A stretch of 64,000 nucleotides of DNA from Pararoseomonas sp. SCSIO 73927 (GCF_037040815.1 NZ_CP146232.1:2226501-2290500); one strand, 5' to 3'; positions 15,812 to 24,781 are shown, numbered from the stretch's first letter. A program made the numbers and translations. Notes: generated by a model not told the origin, from the sequence alone.

Positions 15812-17470
15812 CTATGGAGCAGGCTGAGGTGCTTGAAGGTTTGCGGCCACGTCGACCGGGCTGAGCGCCACATCGCCGCCAGCCCCCTTCGACCCGAACG
15901 CAAACCGAAGCAGATCCGTCATGGAGAAGCTGCCGGGGTGCTCGCCGATCGTCGGCCTCCAGGTCGGGCTTTCCAACGTCCAGCCCTCATTCTGTGCCAC
16001 GAACGATTCTGGGTCGCCTTCAAGCAAGCCCACGAAGACCTCCGCCAGAATACGACTGCCGACAGGCCCGAGGCGTTCGCCCCTCTGCCGTATCTGCGCC
16101 TCCTTCAGAACGTAGTACCAGAGCGGGGTCCTCTCATGCAGGCCGTGACGTTCGGCGACCTTGCCGTCGTCTCCGCTGCTCGTGATCTCGCGCCCGGTAA
16201 GTGGGGCAATTCTCATGTGCCGTGCAACGTCCTGCCCGGACGGCAGCATCATCTTGGCGCCTCGTGCTAGGTTCCGCACCGCCAAGCTGGGATGGCTCCC
16301 GAGATCGATGCCCGGGCCCTTTCGCCCACCCGGCAGATCGTGAAGCGCTTGGACGAGATATGGATCGATGAGGCGGGAACGATTGCGGGCGAGACCGTCC
16401 TGCTGGCCCTCGTCCGTGCCGAAGTCAAAGAACTGGCGCCAGTCGTTGATCCAGTCGCTCGGCAGCGCCGGAACGGCGGGTTCACCCGAAATCGGTGCAT
16501 TGGCCTGGTCGGCCGCCAGCTCGCCGATGATGTTGCCGGAGAGGCCGCTGAACACGAAGGACCGCAGGAAGGGTTGGTCCGGAAAGACCCGGTTGTGACT
16601 GTAGTTGCCCCTGACCATGCTGTGGCCGAGCCGGTATGCGGCGACGGAGAACTCGACGGGAATGTAGGGCTCCCGGTAAAGGCTGAGATCCTCGAACCGG
16701 TAGAACTCGCGCTTCCTCAAAGAGGTGGCGATGTCGTTCATGTCGACGAGCTTGCCGAGGAAGTCGTGCAGCACCATCCACTGATAGTGCCAGGTCACCT
16801 GCTGCCGGACCTGTGCGAAGTCCAACTCGGGCCGTGACCTCGCGATGGCGTTGTGAAAAAGCAGGAACGCGACATGGGTCTGCGCGACGAGGAGGTTCTC
16901 GTCGTTGCGATGGTCTCCGATCAGGGCACGGCCTTGAATGCCGCGCGGAAGATCGAACTCCAGCCCCCCCTGGACATCGCGCCCGACAAAGCCGGCGACG
17001 GTGCGTCCGAGCAGCATACGGGCGGAGGACAGGGCGGGGGTTGATTTGCGCCGATCATAGAGTTGAGGGCTTGCCCCGGGACCCATGCCGTAAACGCAAT
17101 CGAGATCGAGCCGCGGCGTCCGGAAGTTCACGACTTGGTCGACGTCTTTGATGCGCTCCGCAATGCCGGTGGTGTCGAGCGTGATGTCATGGTCTATGAA
17201 CTGGCCGAGATATGTGAAGCCAGCCGGGATGTTCGGATTGTCCCCAGTCTGATTGGCACCGCCCTCCACCATGGCTTCGCCGAGCGCGACGAGCGCGGCC
17301 TCGGGAACGTCGAGCGCCTTCAACTCAGGGAAAAGGCGACCGAAGCGGCCTGCGCGAAATCCGAGGCCCGGCGCCGGGACGGCGATACCTCCTCGCAGCG
17401 GCGAACCGTGCCGGATCAGTGGGCGCGCGATGTTTTCCGCCAGGGAGTTCTTCCCGAGCTCGTTGGACAT
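15812..17470 (-). CDS. Animal-type heme peroxidase (peroxidase-cyclooxygenase superfamily)
   Basis: A 552-residue peroxidase. The start ATG at 17470 is preceded by GAGGAAGGT, a good ribosome-binding site; an upstream TTG extension is less likely. The distal heme block GFTYLGQFIDHDITLD (residues 84-99) holds the distal Gln90, Asp93, His94 and calcium-binding Asp95 expected in this superfamily. The proximal histidine lies in AYRLGHSMVRGNY, followed by SHNRVFP. There is no signal peptide, so it may be cytoplasmic or exported by another route. Bacterial members oxidise halides or organic substrates with hydrogen peroxide; the substrate here is unknown. The gene stands alone in a decayed region. 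Confidence 0.88.
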   Translation of the reverse strand: MSNELGKNSLAENIARPLIRHGSPLRGGIAVPAPGLGFRAGRFGRLFPELKALDVPEAALVALGEAMVEGGANQTGDNPNIPAGFTYLGQFIDHDITLDTTGIAERIKDVDQVVNFRTPRLDLDCVYGMGPGASPQLYDRRKSTPALSSARMLLGRTVAGFVGRDVQGGLEFDLPRGIQGRALIGDHRNDENLLVAQTHVAFLLFHNAIARSRPELDFAQVRQQVTWHYQWMVLHDFLGKLVDMNDIATSLRKREFYRFEDLSLYREPYIPVEFSVAAYRLGHSMVRGNYSHNRVFPDQPFLRSFVFSGLSGNIIGELAADQANAPISGEPAVPALPSDWINDWRQFFDFGTDEGQQDGLARNRSRLIDPYLVQALHDLPGGRKGPGIDLGSHPSLAVRNLARGAKMMLPSGQDVARHMRIAPLTGREITSSGDDGKVAERHGLHERTPLWYYVLKEAQIRQRGERLGPVGSRILAEVFVGLLEGDPESFVAQNEGWTLESPTWRPTIGEHPGSFSMTDLLRFAFGSKGAGGDVALSPVDVAANLQAPQPAP

Positions 17471-17576
17471 ACCTTCCTCGCCAGCGCCTGTTTGAGCTGG
17501 CGTAGGATGCGATGCAAGAGCCTTCCGGTTCCGCAACTAAATGGTTCGTTAAAGTTGGGTAACGATCACGATGTTG

Positions 17577-17789
17577 CTAGCGGGGGTTGTGGTGCTCATC
17601 CACCTCGGCTCGGCGCTCCGCCCATAATTTCAAGGCTGTTTTGAGATGGAACTGCACCGGCCGCTTTTCCATCGTTCTGTCGTCGGGGCTAAGCCGCGCG
17701 GCGCGAGCCGCGCCGAGGATCCGCCCCAGTCGGTGGAGTCCGTCCAAGCAGCGGGCAACGTCGGGGGGCGTCGGGGCGGGGGCCAGCAA
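17577..17789 (-). CDS. Hypothetical protein, probably a C-terminal remnant
   Basis: A 70-residue minus-strand frame whose C-terminal half (HLKTALKLWAERRAEVDEHH) is strongly helical and charged, and whose front reads DVARCLDGLHRLGRILGAA. It ends 107 bp upstream of the peroxidase gene. The nearest start is TTG with no clear ribosome-binding site, and upstream sequence is a repeat remnant, so a truncated gene is likely. No family is recognised. Confidence 0.33.
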   Translation of the reverse strand: MLAPAPTPPDVARCLDGLHRLGRILGAARAARLSPDDRTMEKRPVQFHLKTALKLWAERRAEVDEHHNPR

Positions 17790-17830
17790 AACGGGTTGGA
17801 GGGGGGTGACGCGCTGAGTTGATCGTGTCG

Positions 17831-17985
17831 GCGCTCAATCCACCTTCGGAGCAATAAGGTGCACACGGTAAACGCCGGGACAATGCACGGGAAAGCGCGT
17901 CCCAACCTCACTAGAAAAAGATCCTTCTGAGAGATTGGAGCAGCCGTGGGTACTGGACGCAGACCTTCTCTGGGGCGCGGAAGGC
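17831..17985. repeat. Dispersed repeat, degenerate copy (relatives at 30982-31220 and 56726-56923)
   Basis: Shares an ordered series of blocks with the other two copies: TCCACCTTCG, AAGGTGCAC, CACGG followed by AAGCGCG, TCCCAACC, then TCTGAGAG and ATTGGAGCA. With the 30982 copy it shares a further 35 bp (GTGGG, ACTGG, CGCA, CTTCTCTGG). It is the most diverged of the three and lacks the outer CCAAGTCCCAAGC block. Confidence 0.55.
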
Positions 17986-18296
17986 TCATCCACCGTCCGT
18001 ACGCCGGTATCGCAAGCGGGCGGGCGAGGGGATGCTGGTAACCATTCCCCAAGCGGCCAAGGAGCTATCAACGGACCGTGGCTGCCCTGTCGCAGCGCCG
18101 ATTGATCGACCTAGACCAGCGAGCCCCTTGAAGCTGGTCCTTCCCTCCAGCAAGCCAGCTTACAGAGAGTCAGCCGAATGTCAGATCTTTGACCGGGGAC
18201 TGATCTGCGCTCGTCGCCAATGTCGCTGCAAACTTGGCAGAGCTCTTGCTCATGCGGCGTGCCTCTCTTGGCAAGCCCTCATGAGGTGGGCCAGGT

Positions 18297-19202
18297 CTAA
18301 TGAGGTCCGGTCATGAGGACGGCGCTGGTTTCTGGCAGGGCGGACGGGGGTCGGGGGCCGATAGTCTCCGGGGCTGGTGGCCTGTAGCCGAGGGAGGAGT
18401 GGGGCTGCACGGCGTTGTAGTGCTGCTGCCAGGGCTCGATCAGGGCACGGGCTTCTGCGAGCGTGTTGAAGATCTCGCCGTTCAGCAGCTCGTCCCGCAG
18501 GCGGGCGTTGAAGCTCTCGGCATATCCGTTCTCCCACGGGCTGCCACGCTCGATGTAGGCCGTCCTGGACCCGACGCCGCTGATCCAGCCCTTCACAGCA
18601 TCCGCGATGAACTCCGGCCCCTGGTCCGAGCGGATGTGGGCCGGGACGCCGTGCTGGATGAACAAATCTGCCAATGGGGCGATGACGTCCGCCGAGGTGA
18701 GCTTCCGCGCGACACGGATGGCCAGCGCCTCGCGGGTGAACTCGTCGACATCCGGCGAACCTCTTGGTTCGACGACGCAAAGCATCCGGAACCGCCGCCC
18801 GTCTCGCGTCCGGTCCTCGACGAAGTCGTAGGCCCGCACATGCCGAGGGCGCTCCGGCCGCAGCCGGATGCAGGAGCCGTCGGCGAGCCACAGCCGCCCT
18901 CTCTTCGGCTGGCGCCTGGGCACCTTCAGGCCCTCTGCCCGCCAAATCCGCTCCACCCGCTTGTGGTTCGTGGCCCAGCCCGCACCCTTCAGGAGCGCCG
19001 TGATCCGCCGGTAGCCGTAGCGCCCGTACCGCCGCGCGAGCTCGACGATGTCGGCCGTCAGCGCAGCTTCGTCATCACGTCCGCGCAGCACCTTCTGCTA
19101 TGCCGATCTATGCTGGCCCAATACCCGGCAGGCGACGCGCTCGGAGACGCCAAGTGCGGACCGGACGTGCTCGACACAGCGCCTCCGACGGGCTGGGCTC
19201 AC
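18297..19202 (-). pseudogene. IS3-family transposase OrfB, interrupted by an amber codon
   Basis: The frame opens at GTG 19202, overlapping the end of orfA, and encodes the HTH_21 region (GYRRITALLKGAGW) and an rve DDE domain: AYDFVEDRT, then IRSDQGPEFIADAV and SPWENGYAESFNARLRDE. At 19100-19098 a TAG replaces a sense codon between QHRSA and QKVLRGRDDEAAL; the frame is otherwise continuous, so this is a point nonsense mutation. A GTG at 19091 could restart translation but would drop the start of the protein. Confidence 0.85.
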
Positions 19203-19514
19203 CAGTTTCCCGACGCAGCCTCCTTCAGGATGACCTTCTCCAAGGTCAGGTCCGACATCGCCTTCCGAAGCCGCGCATTGTCCCGCTCCAGCTCCTTCAG
19301 CCGCCTCACCGCGTCCAACTTCAGCCCGCCGTACTCGGCCCGCCACCGGTGATATGTCGCCTCGCTCACCGCGATCACCCGCACCGCCTCGGATACAGAC
19401 TTTCCACCCGCAATCAGCACCTCCATCTGGCGCAGCTTCGCGACGATCTCCTCCGGCTTGTGCATCGGCCTCCGGCCCATGGCCCCATCCCCCTCGGCTC
19501 CGCGGCCCTCATTA
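18298..19514 (-). mobile_element. IS3-family insertion sequence, about 1.2 kb, degraded
   Basis: Imperfect terminal inverted repeats begin TAATGAGG at both ends (TAATGAGGTCCGG at 18298 and TAATGAGGGCCGCGG reading inwards from 19514). Inside are an orfA (19199-19480) and an overlapping orfB in the -1 frame, the usual IS3 design. orfB carries an in-frame TAG, so the element is probably no longer autonomous. No clear target duplication is visible. It lies 80 bp beyond the last gene of an amino-acid importer that has no ATPase gene. Confidence 0.85.
19199..19480 (-). CDS. IS3-family transposase OrfA
   Basis: A 93-residue protein with the HTH_Tnp_1 helix-turn-helix (KPEEIVAKLRQMEVLIAGGK, then EATYHRWRAEYGGL) and a C-terminal leucine-zipper-like helix (LKELERDNARLRKAMSDLTL), ending KEAASGNW. 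This is typical of the IS407/IS51 groups. It overlaps orfB by 4 bp; the full transposase would need a programmed -1 frameshift, but orfB is broken here. Confidence 0.88.
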   Translation of the reverse strand: MGRRPMHKPEEIVAKLRQMEVLIAGGKSVSEAVRVIAVSEATYHRWRAEYGGLKLDAVRRLKELERDNARLRKAMSDLTLEKVILKEAASGNW

Positions 19515-19594
19515 CCGCAGGCCTACCCCTGGGGGGAAAGACCAGCTGCGGTTGACATGCCCGCGTTGGGGCACCCTGCACCTATCACAAGCTG

Positions 19595-20266
19595 TTACCT
19601 GGCAGAGCGAAGCCGGGCTTCTTCCAGGTGCGAAAGGACGCGGACCAGCGGCCAGAGCAGGATGAAGTATGTCAGCGCGGCCGCCACGATCGGGGTGGCG
19701 TTGTATGTGATGCTCTGGGCTTGCCGCGCCTGGAACAGCAACTCGGCCACGCCCACGACCGAAGCAATCGAGGTCAGCTTGACCACCTCTAGCGTGTTGC
19801 TCACCAGGTCGGGCAGGACCAGCCGGATGGCCTGCGGCAACAGGACCAGCCGCATGGCCTGAGTCGGGCGCAGCCCCAGCGCGGCCGCGGCGTCCTCCTG
19901 CCCTCGGGGTACGCCCTTCAGCCCGGCCCGGAAGACCTCGCAGTAGTACGCACCGGAGTTGAGCAGGAAGCAGGCTGCCACCGAGCCCCAGGGCCCGAGG
20001 TTGATTCCGGCGAAGGGCAGGCCCGCATAGAGGAGGATGAGGAGGACCAGCGGGGGCAGGGCGCGGAACAGGTCCACGAAGAGCGCAGTTCCCAGGCGAA
20101 TGGTGCGGCCGCGCCGGCACAGCAGCGCAAGGCCAAGCCCGGCCGCCAGCCCGATCGGCACGACGAGGAGGGACAGCGCGATCGTGCGGCCCACGCCCAT
20201 GGCAAGCAGCCACCAGGCCTCGGACAGGATGTCGGGGTTGAGGAAGGCCTCGGCGAAGTCGGCCAT
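19595..20266 (-). CDS. Polar amino-acid ABC transporter permease (HisM/GlnP type), second subunit
   Basis: A 223-residue membrane protein with about five transmembrane segments. The HisMQ-type signature is clear: ALFVDLFRALPPLVLLILLY, followed by the coupling EAA loop DAAAALGLRPTQAMRLVLLP and QAIRLVLPDLVSNTLEVVK. It forms a heterodimer with the product of the gene 3 bp upstream. It is the last gene of the unit, only 80 bp before an IS3 element, and no ATPase gene follows. Either the ATPase is shared from elsewhere or it was lost with rearrangement around the IS. Confidence 0.9.
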   Translation of the reverse strand: MADFAEAFLNPDILSEAWWLLAMGVGRTIALSLLVVPIGLAAGLGLALLCRRGRTIRLGTALFVDLFRALPPLVLLILLYAGLPFAGINLGPWGSVAACFLLNSGAYYCEVFRAGLKGVPRGQEDAAAALGLRPTQAMRLVLLPQAIRLVLPDLVSNTLEVVKLTSIASVVGVAELLFQARQAQSITYNATPIVAAALTYFILLWPLVRVLSHLEEARLRSAR

Positions 20267-20269
20267 TGT

Positions 20270-20950
20270 CTAGTGCGACCAAGCGAAGCGCGATTCGATC
20301 CAGCGGGCGAGCAGGATGATCGGCGTGAACAGCACCACATAGGCCATTGTTCCCAGGATGAGGGGCGAGGGGTTGGCCGTGAAGGAGGTGACGGACTGTG
20401 CCGCACCCAGGATGTCGGAGAGCCCCACCACGGAGCCGAAGGCGGTGCCCTTGACGATGGCGATGGTCCGGTTGGTAAGTGGCGGCACGGCGATCCGCAG
20501 AGCCTGCGGCAGCGTGACGAGACAGAGGGTCTGCAATGCGCCAAGGCCGAGGGAGCGCGCCGCCTCCTTCTGTCCTGTCGGGACGGCGCGGATGGATGCC
20601 CAGAAGATCTCCTCCGCAAAGGCGGCGAGCACGGCCGTGAGGGTGATCCAGGTGGTGACGAAGGCGGAGAGCTCCACGTCCAGGGAGGGCAGCCCGAAGA
20701 AGAGTAGCACGATGATGACCAGGGGTGGCACGGCGCGGAGCAGGTCCACGACGAAGATCAGGGGAAGGTTGATCCACCAACGCCCGCCGAGGCGCAGCAC
20801 GGCTGCCAGCAGCCCGGCTATCAGGCCGCAGACGACCACGAGCAGCGCCAGCTCCACGGTCAACAGGAAGCCCTTCGCCACCTCCGGCAGAGCTGCCAGG
20901 AGGACCCGGGCGTTGAGGAAGGTGAAGAGGAAGCCAGGCTGTTCCGGCAT
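20270..20950 (-). CDS. Polar amino-acid ABC transporter permease (HisQ/GlnP type), first subunit
   Basis: A 226-residue permease with the same plan as its downstream partner: an N-terminal membrane helix (LLTVELALLVVVCGLIAGLL), then FVVDLLRAVPPLVIIVLLFF, and the EAA loop EAARSLGLGALQTLCLVTLP followed by QALRIAVPPLTNRTIAIVKG. The gene follows the binding-protein gene by 24 bp and precedes the second permease by 3 bp, so all three are probably one transcript. Confidence 0.9.
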   Translation of the reverse strand: MPEQPGFLFTFLNARVLLAALPEVAKGFLLTVELALLVVVCGLIAGLLAAVLRLGGRWWINLPLIFVVDLLRAVPPLVIIVLLFFGLPSLDVELSAFVTTWITLTAVLAAFAEEIFWASIRAVPTGQKEAARSLGLGALQTLCLVTLPQALRIAVPPLTNRTIAIVKGTAFGSVVGLSDILGAAQSVTSFTANPSPLILGTMAYVVLFTPIILLARWIESRFAWSH

Positions 20951-20974
20951 GCGGCGGCGCCGTGCCCCCGGCCA

Positions 20975-21826
20975 CTAGTTGCAGCGCGGGGTGTGCGGGG
21001 TGGGATCGTAGCCGGCCATGCCGGGAACGCCGTAGCCGGGGAAGGCCACACGCTCCGCATCGTCCGCCTCCGGGGCCGTGCCGAACCACTTCTCGGACAG
21101 CCTGGCCAGCGTGCCGTCCAGCTTCATGCACTCCAGCGCGTTCTCCAGCATCTCCCGCATGGCGGTGTCGCCGCGGCGGGCAACGAGGGACCAGTGCGCG
21201 CGCGTGTCGCGCAGCACGAGATCGGCGGTGAACTGTCGGTTCCGCTGCGCGGCGTAGCGGATGGTCGTGTTGCCGCCCAGCTGCGCGTAGGCGCGGCCCT
21301 GTACGACGGCCAGGGTCGCGTCCGTGAAGCCATCCAGCACCAGCGGCGTGAATCCGTAGCGATCCGCGTTCTCGCGCGTCCAGGCATCGTAGGCGCTGCC
21401 CTTGTTCACGGCGATGACCTTGCCGCGCAGGTCGCCCGGCCCCGTAATCGGCGCGCTGCCCCGGCGGATGCCGAACTGGTAGGCGGTGAACAGGTAGCCC
21501 TCGGTGAGGAAGAGATTCTCCGCCCGTTCCGTCGTTGCCGTCACGGGGGCAAGGATGAAGTCGTAGCGGCCGGCGTTCAGCGCCGGGATCAGTCCAGCGA
21601 AGGTCGTGCCGTCGACCTGCACCTCGCGCCCCAGGCGCCGTCCCAGTTCGGTGCCCAGGTCGATCTGGAAGCCGTCGAGCTTGCCGTCCAGCCGGGTGAA
21701 GGCGTGAGGCGGGAAGCTGGCGTCCACGGCCGTGCGCAGCGGCTGGTTCTGCGCCTGCGCCGCGCTCCCGGCAACAAGGAGACTTAGGAGCGTCATCTGA
21801 AAAAGGCGCTTCGAAAGCACTCGCAT
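20975..21826 (-). CDS. Polar amino-acid ABC transporter substrate-binding protein (SBP family 3)
   Basis: A 283-residue periplasmic receptor with the signal peptide MRVLSKRLFQMTLLSLLVAG ending AAQAQ. It has the SBP_bac_3 pattern: PPHAFTRLDGKLDGFQIDL near residue 40, ILAPVTATTERAENLFLTEGY (the ligand-binding ITxTxxR-like segment), DLRGKVIAVNKGSAYDAW and GNTTIRYAAQ. Two cysteines, one in LECMKLDG and one near the end (PRCN), may pair. First gene of the three-gene transport unit. The ligand class is a polar amino acid or opine by family; the exact ligand is unknown. Confidence 0.9.
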   Translation of the reverse strand: MRVLSKRLFQMTLLSLLVAGSAAQAQNQPLRTAVDASFPPHAFTRLDGKLDGFQIDLGTELGRRLGREVQVDGTTFAGLIPALNAGRYDFILAPVTATTERAENLFLTEGYLFTAYQFGIRRGSAPITGPGDLRGKVIAVNKGSAYDAWTRENADRYGFTPLVLDGFTDATLAVVQGRAYAQLGGNTTIRYAAQRNRQFTADLVLRDTRAHWSLVARRGDTAMREMLENALECMKLDGTLARLSEKWFGTAPEADDAERVAFPGYGVPGMAGYDPTPHTPRCN

Positions 21827-21924
21827 GACGTGGATCTCGGTCCTTGGATAACTGTGCAGCCTTAAGGCGGACGTCTTATAGCAGGTTGTGTGCCAAAATA
21901 TGTACCCATTAGGTCCTCACCGCC

Positions 21925-22874
21925 TCAGGCCATGATGGCAGCCGCATTGTTCGCACGACTCACCTTTATCAGCCGATGCTCGCCGGAGGTGATGGGCTCA
22001 TAGCGGGCGGGGTTGCCGGGCCCGGCACAACCGGGAATGTACTCGATCAGCGCATCGTGATTGGGCTGGTGAAAGAACGCGATCGAGAGGCGCCGCGTGT
22101 TGCCGGATCGCGGTGGGTTTACCACGCGGTGCATGGTGGAGACGTAGCGGTCGTTGCTCCACCGGGCCATTAGGTCGCCGATGTTCACGACGAAGCTTTC
22201 GGGCAGGTGGGGAATGGCTCCCCACTCGCCGCGGCGGTCGAGAACCTCCAGCCCGCCCTTGTTTTCATCGGTCAGCAGGATGGTCAGGCAGTCATAAACC
22301 GTGTGCTAGCCGGCGCGGATCTGACCGGGCTCGATCTCCTCCGGCTGGGCCGGATAGGGCAGCGCGCGGACATTGCTGATGTGCCGATCCACCTTGTTGG
22401 CGAACCAGTCCTCCGGCAGGCCGAGCGGCAGGGCGAAGCCGCCGAGCAGCGTGGCTGCCAGGGCTGCCAGGGCTGCGACCTGCTCGTAATAGGCCTCGAA
22501 GGCCAGCTAGAAATCCGCGGGGCTGGCGCGCCAGCGGTTAGGTGCGAAGTGCGGCGCAGCCTTGGCCGAGCAGCGACAGGCGTCGTCCGGTGCATGGATA
22601 GGCCCCATGCTGAAGGCCTCTTTCAGATCCGCGGCCGCTCCGGAGCGCCCGAGGCTGCAAGGCCTTCGGAGGCGAGGGGGAGGTAGCCGCGGTAGGAGGG
22701 CGGCTGCCGCTCGATCGCCCGCTTCTCCGACTCCTCCCGGCCAAAGAACACGAAGAAGGGCTCCCGCACGCGCCGGATCAGGTCCTGCGGAATGCTGTGC
22801 CTGGTGACGCAGAAGAAGCCGATCTCCTCGCAGGCCCGGCCGATCCGGTCCGCGACGGCCTGCCGCACTTCCAA
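21925..22874 (-). pseudogene. 2OG/Fe(II) oxygenase (isopenicillin-N-synthase-like), inactivated
   Basis: The N-terminal part (22874-22623) has ACEEIGFFCVTRHSIP and the C-terminal part (to 21925) has FVVNIGDLMARWSNDRYVST and MHRVVNPPRSG, matching the intact oxygenase at 33069. The middle can be followed in one frame but contains TAG codons: one before LAFEAYYEQ and one where the family has Glu in AGEHTD. The metal motif reads HTV instead of HTD, so the iron-binding Asp is lost too. A frame change separates the N-terminal part. It lies directly upstream of the amino-acid importer remnant's promoter side and has decayed by several independent changes. Confidence 0.85.
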
Positions 22875-23544
22875 GTCCCCGCGGAGACCGGATACATCAA
22901 TGATCGGAACGCTTTCTATGAATCATGCCCCCTCGCCTGTCACACCGGCGTCAGGAATCGTCCGGATGCACCACCTGCCGCTACTGTTCGATCAAAGCGT
23001 CTCTGGTTCCAGCAGGGTCCTGCTGATGCGGCATCAACATCCCGCCCGGAGCACCTCGTGGGGTTTTGCCGCTGCGTTTTTCCTCGTTGAGCCCATCCGC
23101 AGGCAGGATCGTTCCGTAGTAACCAGCTTCGCGAGGAAATGGCCGAAAGGTGCCCGGGCCTATCGCCAACTTGCCGATGGTCCAATGCTGCATCGCAACC
23201 TCGGCCTCGACGGCACTCCCAGAGACAAGTTCGTCACGATCGCCTTGGTTGTAAGGCAGATCAAGGCACGGGCTAAGCACCCGGCAGAGTGCCGCCCCCG
23301 GCACCAGCGCAGGACGTCAGCAACCCGGTTCTGATGCGTCTGCCATCTCGTCCCTTGGCACGTGGTTGTGCCGCGCCGCGTCTGGCGGTGCGGGAGCCGG
23401 CGCGTTGTGGCCGCACCTATGGTATGGTGATCAGAAAGGCTCTGGGTACCGAGATGCTGAACGCCAGTTAGGTCCCCAGAGCAGCAGTCGAAGATCGAAG
23501 AGCCGGCAGGGTCGCTTCCCGGCTCCTTCCGCGGCGGGGTCCGT
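22875..23544. other. 670-bp stretch with no supported gene
   Basis: Frames on both strands have no recognisable domains and biased composition. No tRNA, hairpin with T run or long repeat is evident. It separates the broken oxygenase gene from the PEP-CTERM gene. Confidence 0.5.
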
Positions 23545-24243
23545 TCAGACGGGCTTGTTGTTCCGGCGGCGGACATAGCCGAGGCCGAGCAGCCCAGCAC
23601 CGAAGAGCGCAAGCGAGGTGGGCTCCGGCACGGCGACCTGCAGGACAGAGGGCGTGCCGTTCTGGCGGCTGTAGTAGAGCTTATAGCTACCGGCAGCGAG
23701 GTTGCTGAAAGTATCCGTCACGACATTAGTCGGGCCGGAGATGCCGCCGAGGACGCGGACACCGTCCCGGTACAGGCTGATGCCATCGTCATGAGTGATC
23801 GTGAGAGTGGTGCCGGCCACGAGAGCGCCCAGGGTGATGGAGTAGTGTGAGCCGTAGCCGTAGCCTGCGACGCTGCCGCTGGAAGAGAGGAAGCGAGCCT
23901 CAGTGCTGAAGCGGGCCACATCGGTGCCCTGGTACGTCACGATACCACTGCCACCATAACCGGACACGTTTGCGGCGGTAAAGCCGAAGGCGCTGTTCAG
24001 ATCACCCGGCGGCTTGGATGGAGCATTCTGCGGCGCCGGGTTAGAGAAGTTCAAGTCGCCCGTGTAGGTGAAGGTGGCCGAGGCTGTCGCCCCAGAGAAG
24101 GCCGGCGGCGTGCTGAGCGTCTCGAACCCGCTGCCAATCAGACCAGTGGTGACCGCGATCTTGTACTGGCCTGCCTGCGCGGCACTGGTGCCGATCAGAG
24201 CCAAGGCGGCAGTGGCCAGCAGGATCTGCTTCATGGTGCTCAT
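23545..24243 (-). CDS. PEP-CTERM sorting-domain protein, exported
   Basis: A 232-residue secreted protein with the signal peptide MSTMKQILLATAALALIGTS and cleavage near AAQAG. The mature part is rich in Ser, Gly, Thr and Tyr and probably all beta (TFTYTGDLNF, TLTITHDDGISLYRDGVRV). The end is a full PEP-CTERM signal: VPEPTSLALFGAGLLGLGYV followed by RRRNN. Such signals are processed by an exosortase in the inner membrane and the proteins are associated with exopolysaccharide or the cell surface. ITHDDG-SLY resembles the PA14-like or fibro-slime pattern seen in other PEP-CTERM proteins. No exosortase gene is in the window. Confidence 0.88.
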   Translation of the reverse strand: MSTMKQILLATAALALIGTSAAQAGQYKIAVTTGLIGSGFETLSTPPAFSGATASATFTYTGDLNFSNPAPQNAPSKPPGDLNSAFGFTAANVSGYGGSGIVTYQGTDVARFSTEARFLSSSGSVAGYGYGSHYSITLGALVAGTTLTITHDDGISLYRDGVRVLGGISGPTNVVTDTFSNLAAGSYKLYYSRQNGTPSVLQVAVPEPTSLALFGAGLLGLGYVRRRNNKPV

Positions 24244-24526
24244 GTGTTTCGAACTCTTTCGTTTGCCCGCGCGAACAGTGGCAAGCGCCATACCAGCAAA
24301 AAAAAGCACTTAGAAACAATCGATTAAACCTGCTCACAGCGGAGGCTTGCGGCAGAGTGTAAGCATTTCCGACATGGCGTCCGCTGCCGGCCAGGGGGAA
24401 AGTAAGGAGTCATTGAATCCTTACACCGTCGCGAACTTTTGAGCGCGCAGACGTCATTCCTTTTTTGCAACTTCTGACGCTTCCCTAGATTATTTGATTC
24501 AATCGCGCAAAAAGAGATTGGGACTG

Positions 24527-24781
24527 ATGGATCGTCAGTTTTACCGCTCGCCTAATCACCCGGATGCTCGGCGTCGAAGAAGGGAGGCGGTCAGAGCTCT
24601 CCTGCAAGCATCCAAGAGGCCGCCCACGCAGGTGAGCGCAGCGCTGCGGGCCATGCGTCGAGGAGCGGCTGAGCCTACCTATCCACCATGCGAGCGCGCC
24701 GCCTATCAGCAGCTTGCCGAACAACTCGAGCAAGCCGGCCCGAGCCTGAATTTTGCCGGTATGGTTGGGCGCCCAAGATGA
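24527..24781 (+). CDS. Hypothetical small basic protein
   Basis: An 84-residue frame from ATG 24527, with GAGATTGGG a few bases upstream. The front is very basic (NHPDARRRRREAVRALLQAS) and the back is helical (CERAAYQQLAEQLEQAG), ending GMVGRPR. The composition suggests a nucleic-acid-binding peptide but no family is recognised. The AT-rich 280-bp region before it could hold promoters for this gene and for the divergent PEP-CTERM gene. Confidence 0.4.
   Translation: MDRQFYRSPNHPDARRRRREAVRALLQASKRPPTQVSAALRAMRRGAAEPTYPPCERAAYQQLAEQLEQAGPSLNFAGMVGRPR

Noticed and set aside
18100..18300. Search for a target-site duplication around the IS3 element
   Set aside because: Flanking triplets do not match as direct repeats; the symmetric TAA/TTA is part of the inverted repeat.
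22207..22686. A 159-codon plus-strand frame in the 22-kb region
   Set aside because: It is antisense to the decayed 2OG oxygenase gene, which explains its openness.
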